From assembly GCF_001514305.1 (NCBI RefSeq), contig NZ_KQ949086.1, positions 124,001-188,000 on the forward strand: a stretch of 64,000 nt of DNA. The letters are read 5' to 3'. Shown here piece by piece: positions 9,029 to 17,093 of this stretch; the stretch's first letter is position 1; every line of letters begins with the position of its first letter. A program made the translations under genes and the position numbers. The notes under the pieces were generated by a model that saw only the letters and a list, made by a program, of their open reading frames with translations, was not told where the DNA came from and made no database searches. Source of the DNA: Streptomyces dysideae (GTDB taxonomy: Bacteria; Actinomycetota; Actinomycetes; Streptomycetales; Streptomycetaceae).

Positions 9029-10207
9029 CTACTCCGCCACGAGGGCCTGTTCCGGATCCGACACGACCGGCGGCCAGGTCGGCCACCCCTCCGCGGGCGC
9101 CTTGGCCACGGCACGCCACCACGGCTCGACCGGCGGCACGGTGGCCGGCTCGAAGGGCGCACCGCACCGCGGGGCCGCCATGGTCACCCCGGCCTTGTGG
9201 GTGGCCCGCATCGTCCACTCCCCCGGCTCGGCCCATGCGTGCATCGCCAGGTTGAAGGTGCCCCAGTGGATCGGCAGCATGACGCCGACGGCCGGGTCGC
9301 CGCCCTGGAGGTCGAGGTGGGAGCGGACGCCCTCGTCCGGGGTCATGTGGATGTCGGGCCAGAACTCGGAGTACGCGCCGATCTGGATCATCGTGGCGTC
9401 GAACGGGCCGTGCGCGGTGCCGATGTCCTGGAAGCCCTCGAAGTAGCCGGTGTCGCCGCTGTGGTAGATCCGGTGCTCGTCCCCGGCGACCACCCAGGAC
9501 GCCCAGAGGGTGTGCTGGGTGTTGCGCAGGCCGCGGCCACAGAAGTGGCGGGCCGGGGTGGCGGTCAGGGTGAGCCCGCCGACCTTCGTCGACTCCTGCC
9601 AGTCCAGCTCGCGCAGCCGGTCGGCCGACACACCCCAGCGCTCGAGGTGGGCGCCGACGCCGAGCGGCACCGCGAACAGGGTGTCCGTGCCGGCCAGCGC
9701 CTTGATCGTGGGCATGTCGAGGTGGTCGTAGTGGTCGTGCGAGATGACGACGACGTCGACCGGGCCGAGCGCGGCCAGCGGCAGCGGAACGGGGTGCAGC
9801 CGCTTGGGCCCGGCGAAGGGGAACGGTGAGCAGCGCTCGCCCCACACCGGGTCGAACAGCACGCGGTGCCCGTCGATCTCCGCCAGGACACTTGAGTGCC
9901 CCATCCAGGTCAGCCGCAGTCCGCTGGCGGGCGGCTTGGCGAGGTCGGCGAGCGTGGTGGAGTGCACCGGCACGGTGCCCTGCGGGGCACGGAGCGGGCG
10001 CTGCTCCTTGTCGAGCATGCGCTTGCCGATTTCCAGCGACGAACCGGAGGGCCGGACGCGCGCGGTGCCCCCGGGGTTCTGGAAGACCCCGTCCTTGAAG
10101 TGGGGTGATCTGCGGATGCGCGCCAGGCGCTCACCGCTCGGGTCCGCGCCGAACGCCGGGGGCCGCAGCGCACGGAGCCCGGGGCTCGGGGAACGGAAAC
10201 CGGTCAC
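9029..10207 (-). CDS. Metallo-beta-lactamase-fold hydrolase, UlaG/NAPE-PLD-like
   Basis: A 392-residue cytoplasmic metallo-hydrolase. The zinc motif HDHYDHLD begins at H157, with SGDTGY and a late PIHWGTF as further metal-ligand motifs. The length and long N-terminal extension (FQNPGG, LRLTWMGHSS) match the N-acyl-phosphatidylethanolamine phospholipase D-like group, but the substrate cannot be read from sequence. The start is a GTG with GGAGGT 4 nt upstream. It is divergent from the amino-acid dehydrogenase gene across a 195-bp region that holds a TetR-type operator. Confidence 0.88.
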   Translation of the reverse strand: MTGFRSPSPGLRALRPPAFGADPSGERLARIRRSPHFKDGVFQNPGGTARVRPSGSSLEIGKRMLDKEQRPLRAPQGTVPVHSTTLADLAKPPASGLRLTWMGHSSVLAEIDGHRVLFDPVWGERCSPFPFAGPKRLHPVPLPLAALGPVDVVVISHDHYDHLDMPTIKALAGTDTLFAVPLGVGAHLERWGVSADRLRELDWQESTKVGGLTLTATPARHFCGRGLRNTQHTLWASWVVAGDEHRIYHSGDTGYFEGFQDIGTAHGPFDATMIQIGAYSEFWPDIHMTPDEGVRSHLDLQGGDPAVGVMLPIHWGTFNLAMHAWAEPGEWTMRATHKAGVTMAAPRCGAPFEPATVPPVEPWWRAVAKAPAEGWPTWPPVVSDPEQALVAE

Positions 10208-10340
10208 GGTACCTCCACATGGAGTCGTTGAGGCATTCCATTATGGTCGGCCCCTCCGACAACCGGGTCGGCAGGCCTCGACCGGCATCGCCGCCGATGA
10301 TCCGCCCGGTGCGTCGACAGGGCCTGACACCTGTTCCAAT

Positions 10341-10358
10341 ACTGACCCATCGTTCAGT
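10341..10358. promoter_or_regulatory. Candidate TetR-type operator
   Basis: Inverted repeat ACTGA-N8-TCAGT (extended half-sites TACTGA/TCAGTA) in the region between the divergent hydrolase and dehydrogenase genes. The right half contains CGTTCA, a common TetR half-site in Streptomyces. A TetR gene lies immediately downstream at 11601, so this is its likely target. Confidence 0.5.
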
Positions 10359-10402
10359 AGCCGCGCTCGGGTCGCGGCCTCGCCGCCCCTGGAGACCGCC
10401 CC

Positions 10403-11581
10403 ATGACGCCTCCCTTGCTGTCGCTCACCTGGACCGACGACATCACCGGCCGCCAGGGCTTCCTGGTCGTCGACCGTCTGGTGCGCGGCGTCTCCAGCGG
10501 CGGGCTGCGGATGCGGGCGGGCTGCACGCTGGACGAGGTCGCCGGGCTCGCCCGCGGCATGACCATGAAGGAGGCCCTGCACTACGACCCCGAGGCCCGC
10601 TACGTCCCTCTGGGCGGCGCCAAGGGCGGCATCGACTGCGATCCCCGGGACCCGGAGGCGTACGCGCTCCTGGTGCGCTACCTGCGGGCGATGCGGCCCT
10701 GCCTGGAGAGCTTCTGGACGACGGGCGAGGACCTGGGCCTCTCCCAGGACCTGGTGGACCGGGCGGCCGCCGAGGCGGGGCTGGTCTCGTCGATCCAGGC
10801 CGTGTATCCGCTGCTCGACGACGAGGCCACCGCCCGGCGGCGGCTCGCGGACGCCTTCGCCGTCGACGTGGACGGCATCGGCCTGGACGAACTGGTCGGC
10901 GGCTGCGGCGTCGCCGAGTCGGCGCTCGCGGCCCTGGACCGGGCCGGGGTGCCGTACGCCGCGACCCGGGTCGCCGTGCAGGGTCTGGGCACCATGGGCG
11001 GCGCCACAGCCCGCTTCCTCACGCGCGCGGGGCTGACCGTCGTGGCCGTCGCCGACGTCAAGGGCACCATCGCCAACCCGGCCGGGCTCGACGTGGAGAC
11101 GCTGCTCGCCACGCGGGACGCGTACGGCACCGTGGACCGGGCCGCGCTGCGCCCCGGTGACCGCGAACTGCCGGGCGACGCCTGGCTGTCCGCCGACGCG
11201 GACATCCTCGTGCCCGCGGCCGTCTCGTACGCCGTCGACGGCGCGAACCAGGCGCGGATCAACGCCCGCTGGATCGTGGAGGCGGCGAACATGCCCGTCC
11301 TGCCCGAGGCCGAGGAACTGCTGGCCGCGCGCGGCGTGACCGTCCTGCCGGACATCGTGGTCAACTCCGCCACCAACGCCTGGTGGTGGTGGACGCTGTT
11401 CGGCGACATCGGTGCCGACGCGGACGAGGCGTTCGCGCACATCCGCCGGTCGATGCGGGCCCTCACCGAGCTGATGCTGGCCCGCGCGGAGGCCGACGGG
11501 ACGACGCCGCGGGCCGCCGCGCACACCGTCGTCGCGGACCGGCTGCCGGTGATCGCCGCGCGGTTCGGCCGGTACCGGTGA
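10403..11581 (+). CDS. Glu/Leu/Phe/Val dehydrogenase-family protein
   Basis: NAD(P)-dependent amino-acid dehydrogenase of 392 residues that oxidatively deaminates an amino acid to its 2-oxo acid. The dimerisation domain carries PLGGAKGGI, whose second-domain-facing lysine is K74. The nucleotide-binding fold has VQGLGTMGGATARFL (~190-204). Substrate preference (Leu/Val versus Glu) is unclear. The sequence has a leucine-dehydrogenase-like N-terminus and an unusual NAWWWW stretch near the C-terminus. A TetR gene follows after 19 nt, so the pair probably forms one regulated unit. Confidence 0.88.
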   Translation: MTPPLLSLTWTDDITGRQGFLVVDRLVRGVSSGGLRMRAGCTLDEVAGLARGMTMKEALHYDPEARYVPLGGAKGGIDCDPRDPEAYALLVRYLRAMRPCLESFWTTGEDLGLSQDLVDRAAAEAGLVSSIQAVYPLLDDEATARRRLADAFAVDVDGIGLDELVGGCGVAESALAALDRAGVPYAATRVAVQGLGTMGGATARFLTRAGLTVVAVADVKGTIANPAGLDVETLLATRDAYGTVDRAALRPGDRELPGDAWLSADADILVPAAVSYAVDGANQARINARWIVEAANMPVLPEAEELLAARGVTVLPDIVVNSATNAWWWWTLFGDIGADADEAFAHIRRSMRALTELMLARAEADGTTPRAAAHTVVADRLPVIAARFGRYR

Positions 11582-11588
11582 GGGTCAC

Positions 11589-11594
11589 TAGGGT
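11589..11594 (+). promoter_or_regulatory. -10 box for a leaderless tetR transcript
   Basis: TAGGGT lies 6 nt before the GTG at 11601, so transcription would begin at or next to the start codon. No Shine-Dalgarno is present. The -35 region is not recognisable. Confidence 0.5.
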
Positions 11595-11600
11595 GGCCGC

Positions 11601-12212
11601 GTGACGAGAGTGCGGTTGAGCGTGGCCGAGCGGCGCGAGGAGCTGCTGCGTGCGGCCGTCGAGCAGATCGAGGCGCGGGGCGTGGCGGCGGTCAGGATCG
11701 CCGACGTGGCCTCGGCGCTCGGGGTGAGCAACGCGCTGGTGCTCTATCACTTCTCGACGAAGGAGAAGCTGGTCGCCGCCGCGTTCGGCTACGCGGCCGA
11801 GGACGACCTGACCCAGCTGCGCAAGCTGCTCGGCCGCCGGACGACGGCACTGCGCCGACTTCGATCGGCGGTCCGCTGGTACGCCCCGACCGGCCAGGCC
11901 AAGGGCTGGCGGCTGTGGATCGAGGGCTGGGCGGCGGCGCTGCGCGAGCCCGCGCTGCGGGATGTGACACGGGACCTCGACCGGCAGTGGAAGGCGGCGA
12001 TCACCGAGGTCCTCGCGGAGGGCGTGGCCGCCGGCGAGTTCCGCTGCCCCGACCCCACCGGCACGGCCCTACGCCTGACGGCCCTGCTCGACGGACTCGC
12101 CGTACAGCTGACGTCGTACCCGGGGTCGGTGTCGCGCGCGCGTGCACAGGAATGGGTGGACGAGGCACTGGCCCGGGAACTGGGGCTGGAACGGGCGGAG
12201 TTGACGGCGTAG
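11601..12212 (+). CDS. TetR/AcrR-family transcriptional regulator
   Basis: A 203-residue repressor-type protein. The N-terminal HTH spans ~10-57 (VRIADVASALGVSNALVLYHF) and the all-helical ligand domain fills the rest, with a conserved RQWKAAITEVLAEGVAAGEF helix. It probably controls the dehydrogenase just upstream and the divergent hydrolase through the inverted repeat at 10341-10358. The effector is unknown. Confidence 0.9.
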   Translation: MTRVRLSVAERREELLRAAVEQIEARGVAAVRIADVASALGVSNALVLYHFSTKEKLVAAAFGYAAEDDLTQLRKLLGRRTTALRRLRSAVRWYAPTGQAKGWRLWIEGWAAALREPALRDVTRDLDRQWKAAITEVLAEGVAAGEFRCPDPTGTALRLTALLDGLAVQLTSYPGSVSRARAQEWVDEALARELGLERAELTA

Positions 12213-12354
12213 GGGGTCGATGACCGTCTCCCAGCTCTCCCCCTGCGCGAGCGGCACACCCACTCCGGCGCCGCAGGGCCCGTCCGCGGACAGCGGGACG
12301 GGACGCGGGGCGTGGGCGCGCGCAGGACGGCGCGGGCTCTGAGGCGGTGTCCCG

Positions 12355-12534
12355 TGGCGTGGTGCAGCCATGCGGACCGCGTGGCTCCGCTCGGCGCGCT
12401 GAGGCAAGGCACGACCGATCTCCGAGCAGCCGTCCGCGCGGCACACTGGCGGCTACGCCGCAATCCTGCGCGGCGACGGGCACGCAGCTGCGCTGACCTG
12501 CGGAGTCATGAGCTCCGCGCCGCTACACCACTTC
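12355..12534. repeat. MITE-like dispersed repeat, copy A
   Basis: Roughly 180 bp that aligns along its length with 47540-47713 in the same orientation. Shared blocks include GGCGACGGGCACG and CTGACCTGCGGAGTCATGA. The ends are inverted: GTGGTGCAGC on the left and GCTACACCAC on the right, with one mismatch here. The outer right flank has diverged (TTCGCGGGA instead of GCCATGGGA). No transposase is encoded. Confidence 0.75.
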
Positions 12535-12785
12535 GCGGGACACCACCGGCTCCGAGGCCATGGCGCCCCACGAAGACCCGAGGGCGAAGAGGAGCGCGGC
12601 GGCGGGGCGGGCGTGCGCAGCACGAGTCGGTCGCGGGTTCGGGTCCTCCCGGACGTAACGGAGACACACGTGCACGGCGGTGAGGGCCGCCGCGCCCCGC
12701 ACGCGCCGCTGACACACCCACGCGGACCGCGGTTCCCGACGCACACACGCGGACCACACAATGACCGCCCCCTCCACGCACGTGA

Positions 12786-12809
12786 GCCGCGCCCCCAAAG
12801 AAGCGCGGC
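12786..12809 (-). terminator. Hairpin after the SGNH hydrolase gene
   Basis: Stem GCCGCGC/GCGCGGC (12786-12792 with 12803-12809) starting about 40 bp after the stop of the gene at 12848-13666. A short stem, so moderate support only. Confidence 0.45.
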
Positions 12810-12847
12810 CCACGACGCATACGCCCGTACCCCCCGTACCCCCGCCC

Positions 12848-13666
12848 TCAGGCCACCGACTCGATCCGCGTCTTGATGTCGTCCGGCGACAGCGCGCCCT
12901 TGGCCGTCACATGGTCCCCCGACGACTCCCCGCGCAGCCGGCGCCCGATCCACGGCACCAGGTACTCGCGCGCCCAGTGGACGTCGTCGCGCCGCACCTC
13001 GAGCGTGCCGCGGGGCGGGAGCGGTGGCCAGGGCTGGTCGGGATCAACCGGGACCGCCAGGCCGAGGACCTGGCCCGCGCGCAGCGCCACGCGCGTGTGC
13101 CCCTCGGGAGAGAGGTGGAGCCGGTCGTTGTCCCAGGCCCGGCGGTCCTGGATGGTCTTCAGGGACCACAGGTCGAGCACGGGACAGCCGTACCGGTCGG
13201 CGATGGCCCGCACATGTCCGTTGTAGGTGGCGATCTTTCCGCGCAGATGCCTGAGCACGGGAACGCCACGGGTGTCGAAGCCGGTCGTCACCATGACGGT
13301 GCCGACGGCCGAGGTGAGCCGCACGATCGCGCGCTCGAAGCGCTCGGCGACCTCGTCGGGGTCGGTGCCGGGCCGGATGATGTCGTTGCCGCCGGCGCAG
13401 AACGAGATCAGCTCCGGGGCGAGTTCGAGCGCCCGTGGAACCTGGTCCGCCACGATCTGGTCGAGCAGTCTGCCGCGCACGGCGAGGTTGGTGTACCTGA
13501 AGTCGTCCTCGGGCCGCCGGTCCGCGAGCAGAACCGCGAACCGGTCGGCCCAGCCCACGAACGCTCCGTCGGGTCCGGGGTCGCCGACGCCCTCGGTGAA
13601 GCTGTCCCCCACCGCAACGTACGACCCGATCACTGATGTGCTGTCACTCTTCGAATCGTCTGCCAC
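12848..13666 (-). CDS. SGNH/GDSL-family hydrolase
   Basis: A 272-residue esterase/lipase-type hydrolase. Block I is GDSFTEGVGD with nucleophile S22, block III is GGNDI, and the block V catalytic Asp and His lie in DNDRLHLSPEGH. There is no signal peptide or membrane segment, so it is probably cytoplasmic. Substrate unknown. All core SGNH residues are present. Confidence 0.92.
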   Translation of the reverse strand: MADDSKSDSTSVIGSYVAVGDSFTEGVGDPGPDGAFVGWADRFAVLLADRRPEDDFRYTNLAVRGRLLDQIVADQVPRALELAPELISFCAGGNDIIRPGTDPDEVAERFERAIVRLTSAVGTVMVTTGFDTRGVPVLRHLRGKIATYNGHVRAIADRYGCPVLDLWSLKTIQDRRAWDNDRLHLSPEGHTRVALRAGQVLGLAVPVDPDQPWPPLPPRGTLEVRRDDVHWAREYLVPWIGRRLRGESSGDHVTAKGALSPDDIKTRIESVA

Positions 13667-13778
13667 AACGGCACATGATTCCCCCTCGAATGTGACCTAC
13701 GCGACCGTAGGCAGGGGTTGACGTCCGGTGAGATAAGCCACTCCTAAAGGGTTCACCAAACCTGGAATAAGCCCCCGA

Positions 13779-13995
13779 TCAGGGGTGTTGTGGGCGCAAC
13801 CGCCACACCCGGAAGTCGCTGAACCGGAAATGACTCCAGGTGGCCCGGAAAGCGAAGTGCCCGCTCGTGTACGGCTCGGGGTCCGTGTGGTCGAAGACGA
13901 GCCGCCCGTTGTTCCACCACCGCACCGTCGGCCCGTCGGAGACGACGCGCACGCGGTGGGGCTTGTTGGGCACGAGCAGCGGCTCGGTGTTCAGG
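13779..13995 (-). pseudogene. 3' remnant of a concanavalin-like (YesU/DUF1961-type) domain gene
   Basis: About 70 codons in the frame that ends at 13779 encode VPNKPHRVRVVSDGPTVRWW, then NNGRLVFDH and WSHFRFSDFRVWRL. This resembles the C-terminal strands of a LamG/concanavalin-like secreted or carbohydrate-related protein. The rest of such a gene is missing: directly upstream the reading frame is TnpB sequence. The family call is from memory of the motif and is tentative. Confidence 0.6.
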
Positions 13996-15372
13996 GACTG
14001 CTGCCAGTGCTGGGCACCCCACCGGGAGGTGCAGGCCGGGTCGACCGCGACGAGTGCGATGTCCTGTTCGGCGGCCATCGCCACCAGGCGGGCCCTCAGC
14101 CGTGCGGTGGGGAAGCAAGAGATCAGACGGCGGAAGCGCTTGTTGCGGCCGTGCTTCTCCCGGGACTTGGCGTCGGCGATGTCGAGGTCTTCGATCGCGA
14201 TGGCGGCGGGCGTGGTGCAGCAGCCGGGTCAGGGCGTGCCGGATCTGGGCGTCGCGGTGCTGGGTGTGGCCCGACAGGTCGTGGAAGAAGCGCCGCGGTT
14301 CGCCGACCGGGTTGCCGTGGATGTCGAGACGCCAGGCGGCGAGGTGGTCGTCGTTCATGTCCACCGCCACTACCCCTTTGGCGAGGGCCGTCCGAAGCGG
14401 CAGGACCGGGGCGGGGGTGCGCTGCCAGGAGGCGGTCACATACCAGCGGCCGCGCACCGTGTCGTGGTGGATGCGGTAGGCCACCGCATTGTTCGCGCTG
14501 ATCCGGTCCAGCCACTCCTCGCCCCGGTGCCGGAACATCACCACGGCGTCCAGGACGTAGCGGCCCTGCGGGGCGTTGGCCAGATACGCCAGCGCGGCCG
14601 GGAGTTTGATCAAGACCTGCCCGGTGGTGGTGATACGGATGGTCTCGTTGCCCAAGCGTTTGCCGGATTCGCCGTCGGCGGCCAGGAACATCCGCGCCGC
14701 CTGCCACCGCTCCCGCCACCCGTGCTCGTCGAGCCCGGCCTGATCCAGGTGGTGGCGCAGTCGGGCGAGCTGCTTGCCGCCGCGCACCACGTGCACCCGG
14801 CCGTCCGCCCAGTCCGCCTCCAGGCCGGCCAGCCGGTCCTTGAGGGCGTGCAGGCGGCGGGACTTGGCGTGCCGCTCGGCCCGCGAGCCGTACCCGCGCA
14901 CCAGCCCCTCGCGTTTGCTCGCCTCGGCGCCCAGCGGGCGGGCCAGCCGGGCCTCGATCGCGGCGATCTGCCCACGCAGCCAGACCATCTCGGCCACCTG
15001 GCCGCGTCGGGCCAGCGCCCACTGGTCATGCGTGGCCTTGGTAATGCTGCCCGCCCAGCGCGACGAGGAGGCGCCGGACAGCTCCCTCTGGCGGACTGCC
15101 CATGCGGCGGCATCGTGGGCCAGCCCCTGCCCAGAGCGCATCGCGAGATCCCGCGAGGCCAGCGCGCCGAGGAACGCACCGACCTCACGCAGCACAGCCG
15201 CGTCCGTGTCCGATACCCGCAGCCGGGCCCGGATCGCCACCCCCGAGGGACCGGGCACCACAAACGGCGCCGCCACCTCCCGCAGCCCACCCACCCCACA
15301 CCCCCACCTGGCATCGAAGATCCCGTCACCGCACTCAACGAGCCCCGCCTTCAAAGGACACACATGCGACAC
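13996..15372 (-). pseudogene. Degenerate TnpB-related (IS200/IS605) gene, frameshifted and 3'-truncated
   Basis: The N-terminal ~385 codons read as a TnpB-related protein: a helical N-terminus, then the RuvC-like start KGVVAVDMNDDHLAAWRLD. Around 14212 the frame breaks. The downstream RuvC segment AIAIEDLDIADAKSREKHG and the terminal VDPACTSRWGAQHW continue in another frame. After that the protein stops resembling TnpB near 13996 and runs into an unrelated gene tail. So one frameshift and a lost C-terminus make the product inactive as a nuclease. No insertion-sequence ends or tnpA were recognised. Confidence 0.8.
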
Positions 15373-15530
15373 GCAAACTCCCGTTCACCCAACTCCGAAA
15401 CGGTTCGCGCACCTCGTCGCCGACCCCGGCACTCACTCACACTCACCAACGCGCGCTTGTGCCCGGTCAAGCGGCAGCAGTACGAACCCCCGCCCTCACC
15501 GCACACCGGCAGCGCACCGGTCACGAACAC

Positions 15531-15570
15531 ACCGAAGGCCGGACCCGGGGATCGGGGTCCGGCCTTCGGT
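15531..15570 (-). terminator. Terminator of the M23 peptidase gene
   Basis: A perfect 16-bp stem (15531-15546 with 15555-15570) with an 8-nt loop, centred about 45 bp after the stop of the gene at 15596-16615. Confidence 0.85.
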
Positions 15571-15595
15571 GGCGCGGGGGTGGGCGACCGGCGGA

Positions 15596-16615
15596 TCAGC
15601 CGACGGCGATGCCCTTCGAGCGGAGGTAGGCGACCGGGTCCACGTCCGAGCCGTAGTCCGGCGAGGTGCGGATCTCGAAGTGCAGGTGCGGGCCGGTCAC
15701 ATTGCCGGTCGCGCCGGAGAGGCCGACCTGCTGACCCGCGGTCACGGTCTGGCCGGCCGAGACGGAGAGCGAGGACAGGTGGGCGTACTGCGCGTAACGG
15801 CCGTCGGCGAGCTGGATGACGACCTGGTTGCCGTACGCGCCGCCCCAGCCCGCGGAGACGACCGTGCCGGCGCCCACGGCCTTGAGCGAGCTGCCGGTCG
15901 GGACGACGAAGTCGACACCGGTGTGGTAGCCGCTGGACCACATGCTGCCCGCCGTGCGGTAGGCGGTGCTGACGGCGGCGCCGGCCACGGGCGAGGTGAA
16001 ACCGCTGGACGAGGCGGCGGTCTCGGCGCTCCGGGTGGCGGTCGTCGTCTTCGACGAGGCGGCGGTCTCGGCGCTCCGGGTGGCGGTCGTCGTCTTCGAC
16101 GAGGAGGACGACTTCGACTTCGACTTCGCCGCGGAGGTGTCGGACGCCTTCGGCTTGGAAGCGGACGAACCAGATGAAGAGGACGAAGAGGACGGCGTCT
16201 TGGGGGCGCTCGTCGCGGCCTTCTTGCCGATCGTCAGCTTCAGGCCGGGGTGGATCAACGACGGGTCGTCGCCGACGGCCTCGCGGTTGTCCGAGTAGAG
16301 CTTCCGCCAGCCACCGCTGACGTTCTGCTCGTCGGCGATCTTCGAAAGGTAGTCACCGACACGCACCGAATAGGTGCGCACGGTCGCCTTGCTCGCGGCT
16401 TCCTTCTTCTTGGCCGTCTGCTTCCCGGCAGCTTTCTTCTCGGCGGCCGGAAGGGACTGGACGGCCTTTTCCGAAACGGACTGCGGGGCGGCGGCATGGG
16501 CGCCGGTGGCCCCCAGCAGCGGGAGGGCGAGAGCGGCGCCTCCGGTACCGGCGACGGCGATGGAACGGGCGAAGCGCTGGGTCTTCGGGCGGCGGTGCTT
16601 ACCCTTCGCGGGCAT
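15596..16615 (-). CDS. Secreted LysM and M23-family peptidoglycan endopeptidase
   Basis: A 339-residue exported cell-wall hydrolase. A long signal peptide (basic MPAKGKHRRPKTQRFARS, then a hydrophobic stretch ending AHAAA at ~43) is followed by a LysM domain (~80-129, YSVRVGDYLSKIADEQNVSG), a Ser/Lys/Thr-rich linker, and an M23 metallopeptidase domain with HTGVDF and GPHLHFEI zinc motifs. I chose the ATG at 16613-16615, preceded by GAGAGGAAT; readings from further upstream enter the riboswitch. Expression is probably set by c-di-AMP through the riboswitch directly upstream. The linker contains an exact 45-bp duplication. Confidence 0.95.
   Translation of the reverse strand: MPAKGKHRRPKTQRFARSIAVAGTGGAALALPLLGATGAHAAAPQSVSEKAVQSLPAAEKKAAGKQTAKKKEAASKATVRTYSVRVGDYLSKIADEQNVSGGWRKLYSDNREAVGDDPSLIHPGLKLTIGKKAATSAPKTPSSSSSSSGSSASKPKASDTSAAKSKSKSSSSSKTTTATRSAETAASSKTTTATRSAETAASSSGFTSPVAGAAVSTAYRTAGSMWSSGYHTGVDFVVPTGSSLKAVGAGTVVSAGWGGAYGNQVVIQLADGRYAQYAHLSSLSVSAGQTVTAGQQVGLSGATGNVTGPHLHFEIRTSPDYGSDVDPVAYLRSKGIAVG
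16008..16104. repeat. Perfect 45-bp tandem duplication in the M23 peptidase linker
   Basis: Two identical 45-bp units (16008-16052, 16053-16097) plus 7 bases of a third. Each encodes the same 15 residues of the Ser/Thr/Ala linker (core KTTTATRSAETAAS). Exact identity at the DNA level points to a recent slippage or recombination event. Confidence 0.93.
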
Positions 16616-16622
16616 GGCGAAT

Positions 16623-16800
16623 TCCTCTCCGGCGCCTGCGAGGTGAGCTGTCGGGTTCGGACTGGAGATGCCCGGCCGCACCGAGGCGCGGCTTAACCCC
16701 AAGCCGTTCCGGAGACCGGAACAGGCGGTTGTACCTGTGGGTCCCCCGCTCCTGCCATACACGGGTGAGTTAGCGCGGGTTCCGGGCGGCGGCAGGATTA
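16623..16800 (-). promoter_or_regulatory. ydaO/yuaA-type cyclic di-AMP riboswitch
   Basis: The reverse strand carries the class landmarks in order: CCCGCGCTAAC, GGAGCGGGGGACCCACAGGT, GGGGTTAAGCC and GAACCCGACAGCTCACCTCG followed by CAGGCGCCGGAGAGGA. This class binds c-di-AMP and in Streptomyces controls rpfA and other cell-wall hydrolase genes. Here it leads directly into the LysM/M23 gene, and the gene's own ribosome-binding site (GAGAGGAAT) overlaps the 3' edge of the aptamer. The identification rests on conserved primary sequence; exact helix borders are approximate. Confidence 0.88.
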
Positions 16801-17093
16801 GGCGTCCGTCCGGATTGGTGGCGAACGTAAGCGACGAAGACACGCAGGAACAAGTAGAGGTTGCCTGTGAATGCTTTTCTGTTGATCCCTTGCGGGAATT
16901 CCTGGTTACCCTCCGTTAATCGCGAGAGGTCCGGCCGAGCCAAACACCCTCGAAAAGGGCATGAATTACGTGAACATGACGGACGACTCACGGTCACGGA
17001 TATGACGCTGCTCACGTGACGCTGCTCCAGCTTCCTTTATGCGAGAGCGAGTTGGAATGAAGGATGACGAAAGCATTAATTCGGACAGAAGCC
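16801..17093. other. Promoter region of the M23 peptidase gene
   Basis: AT-richer spacer between the riboswitch and the alpha-galactosidase stop, with no gene. It should hold the M23 promoter on the reverse strand. A direct repeat TGACGCTGCTC occurs twice, 14 bp apart (17003-17013 and 17017-17027). Confidence 0.45.

Larger units (their letters stand above)
12213..12847. other. Repeat-bearing intergenic region
   Basis: About 635 bp with no gene I can support; all frames give Arg/Pro/Gly-rich shadow translations. It holds a dispersed repeat at 12355-12534 that also occurs at 47540-47713, and a hairpin at 12786-12809 next to the SGNH gene stop. Confidence 0.6.

Noticed and set aside
12210..12350. 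Reverse-strand peptide GVGVPLAQGESWETVIDPL as a gene remnant
   Set aside because: It reads protein-like, but it is short, has no flanking support and overlaps the end of tetR in the opposite direction.
12453..12953. Possible small reverse-strand gene reading through the dispersed repeat
   Set aside because: The frame is interrupted differently in the second repeat copy, runs into the SGNH gene, and has biased composition; the similarity is at DNA level.
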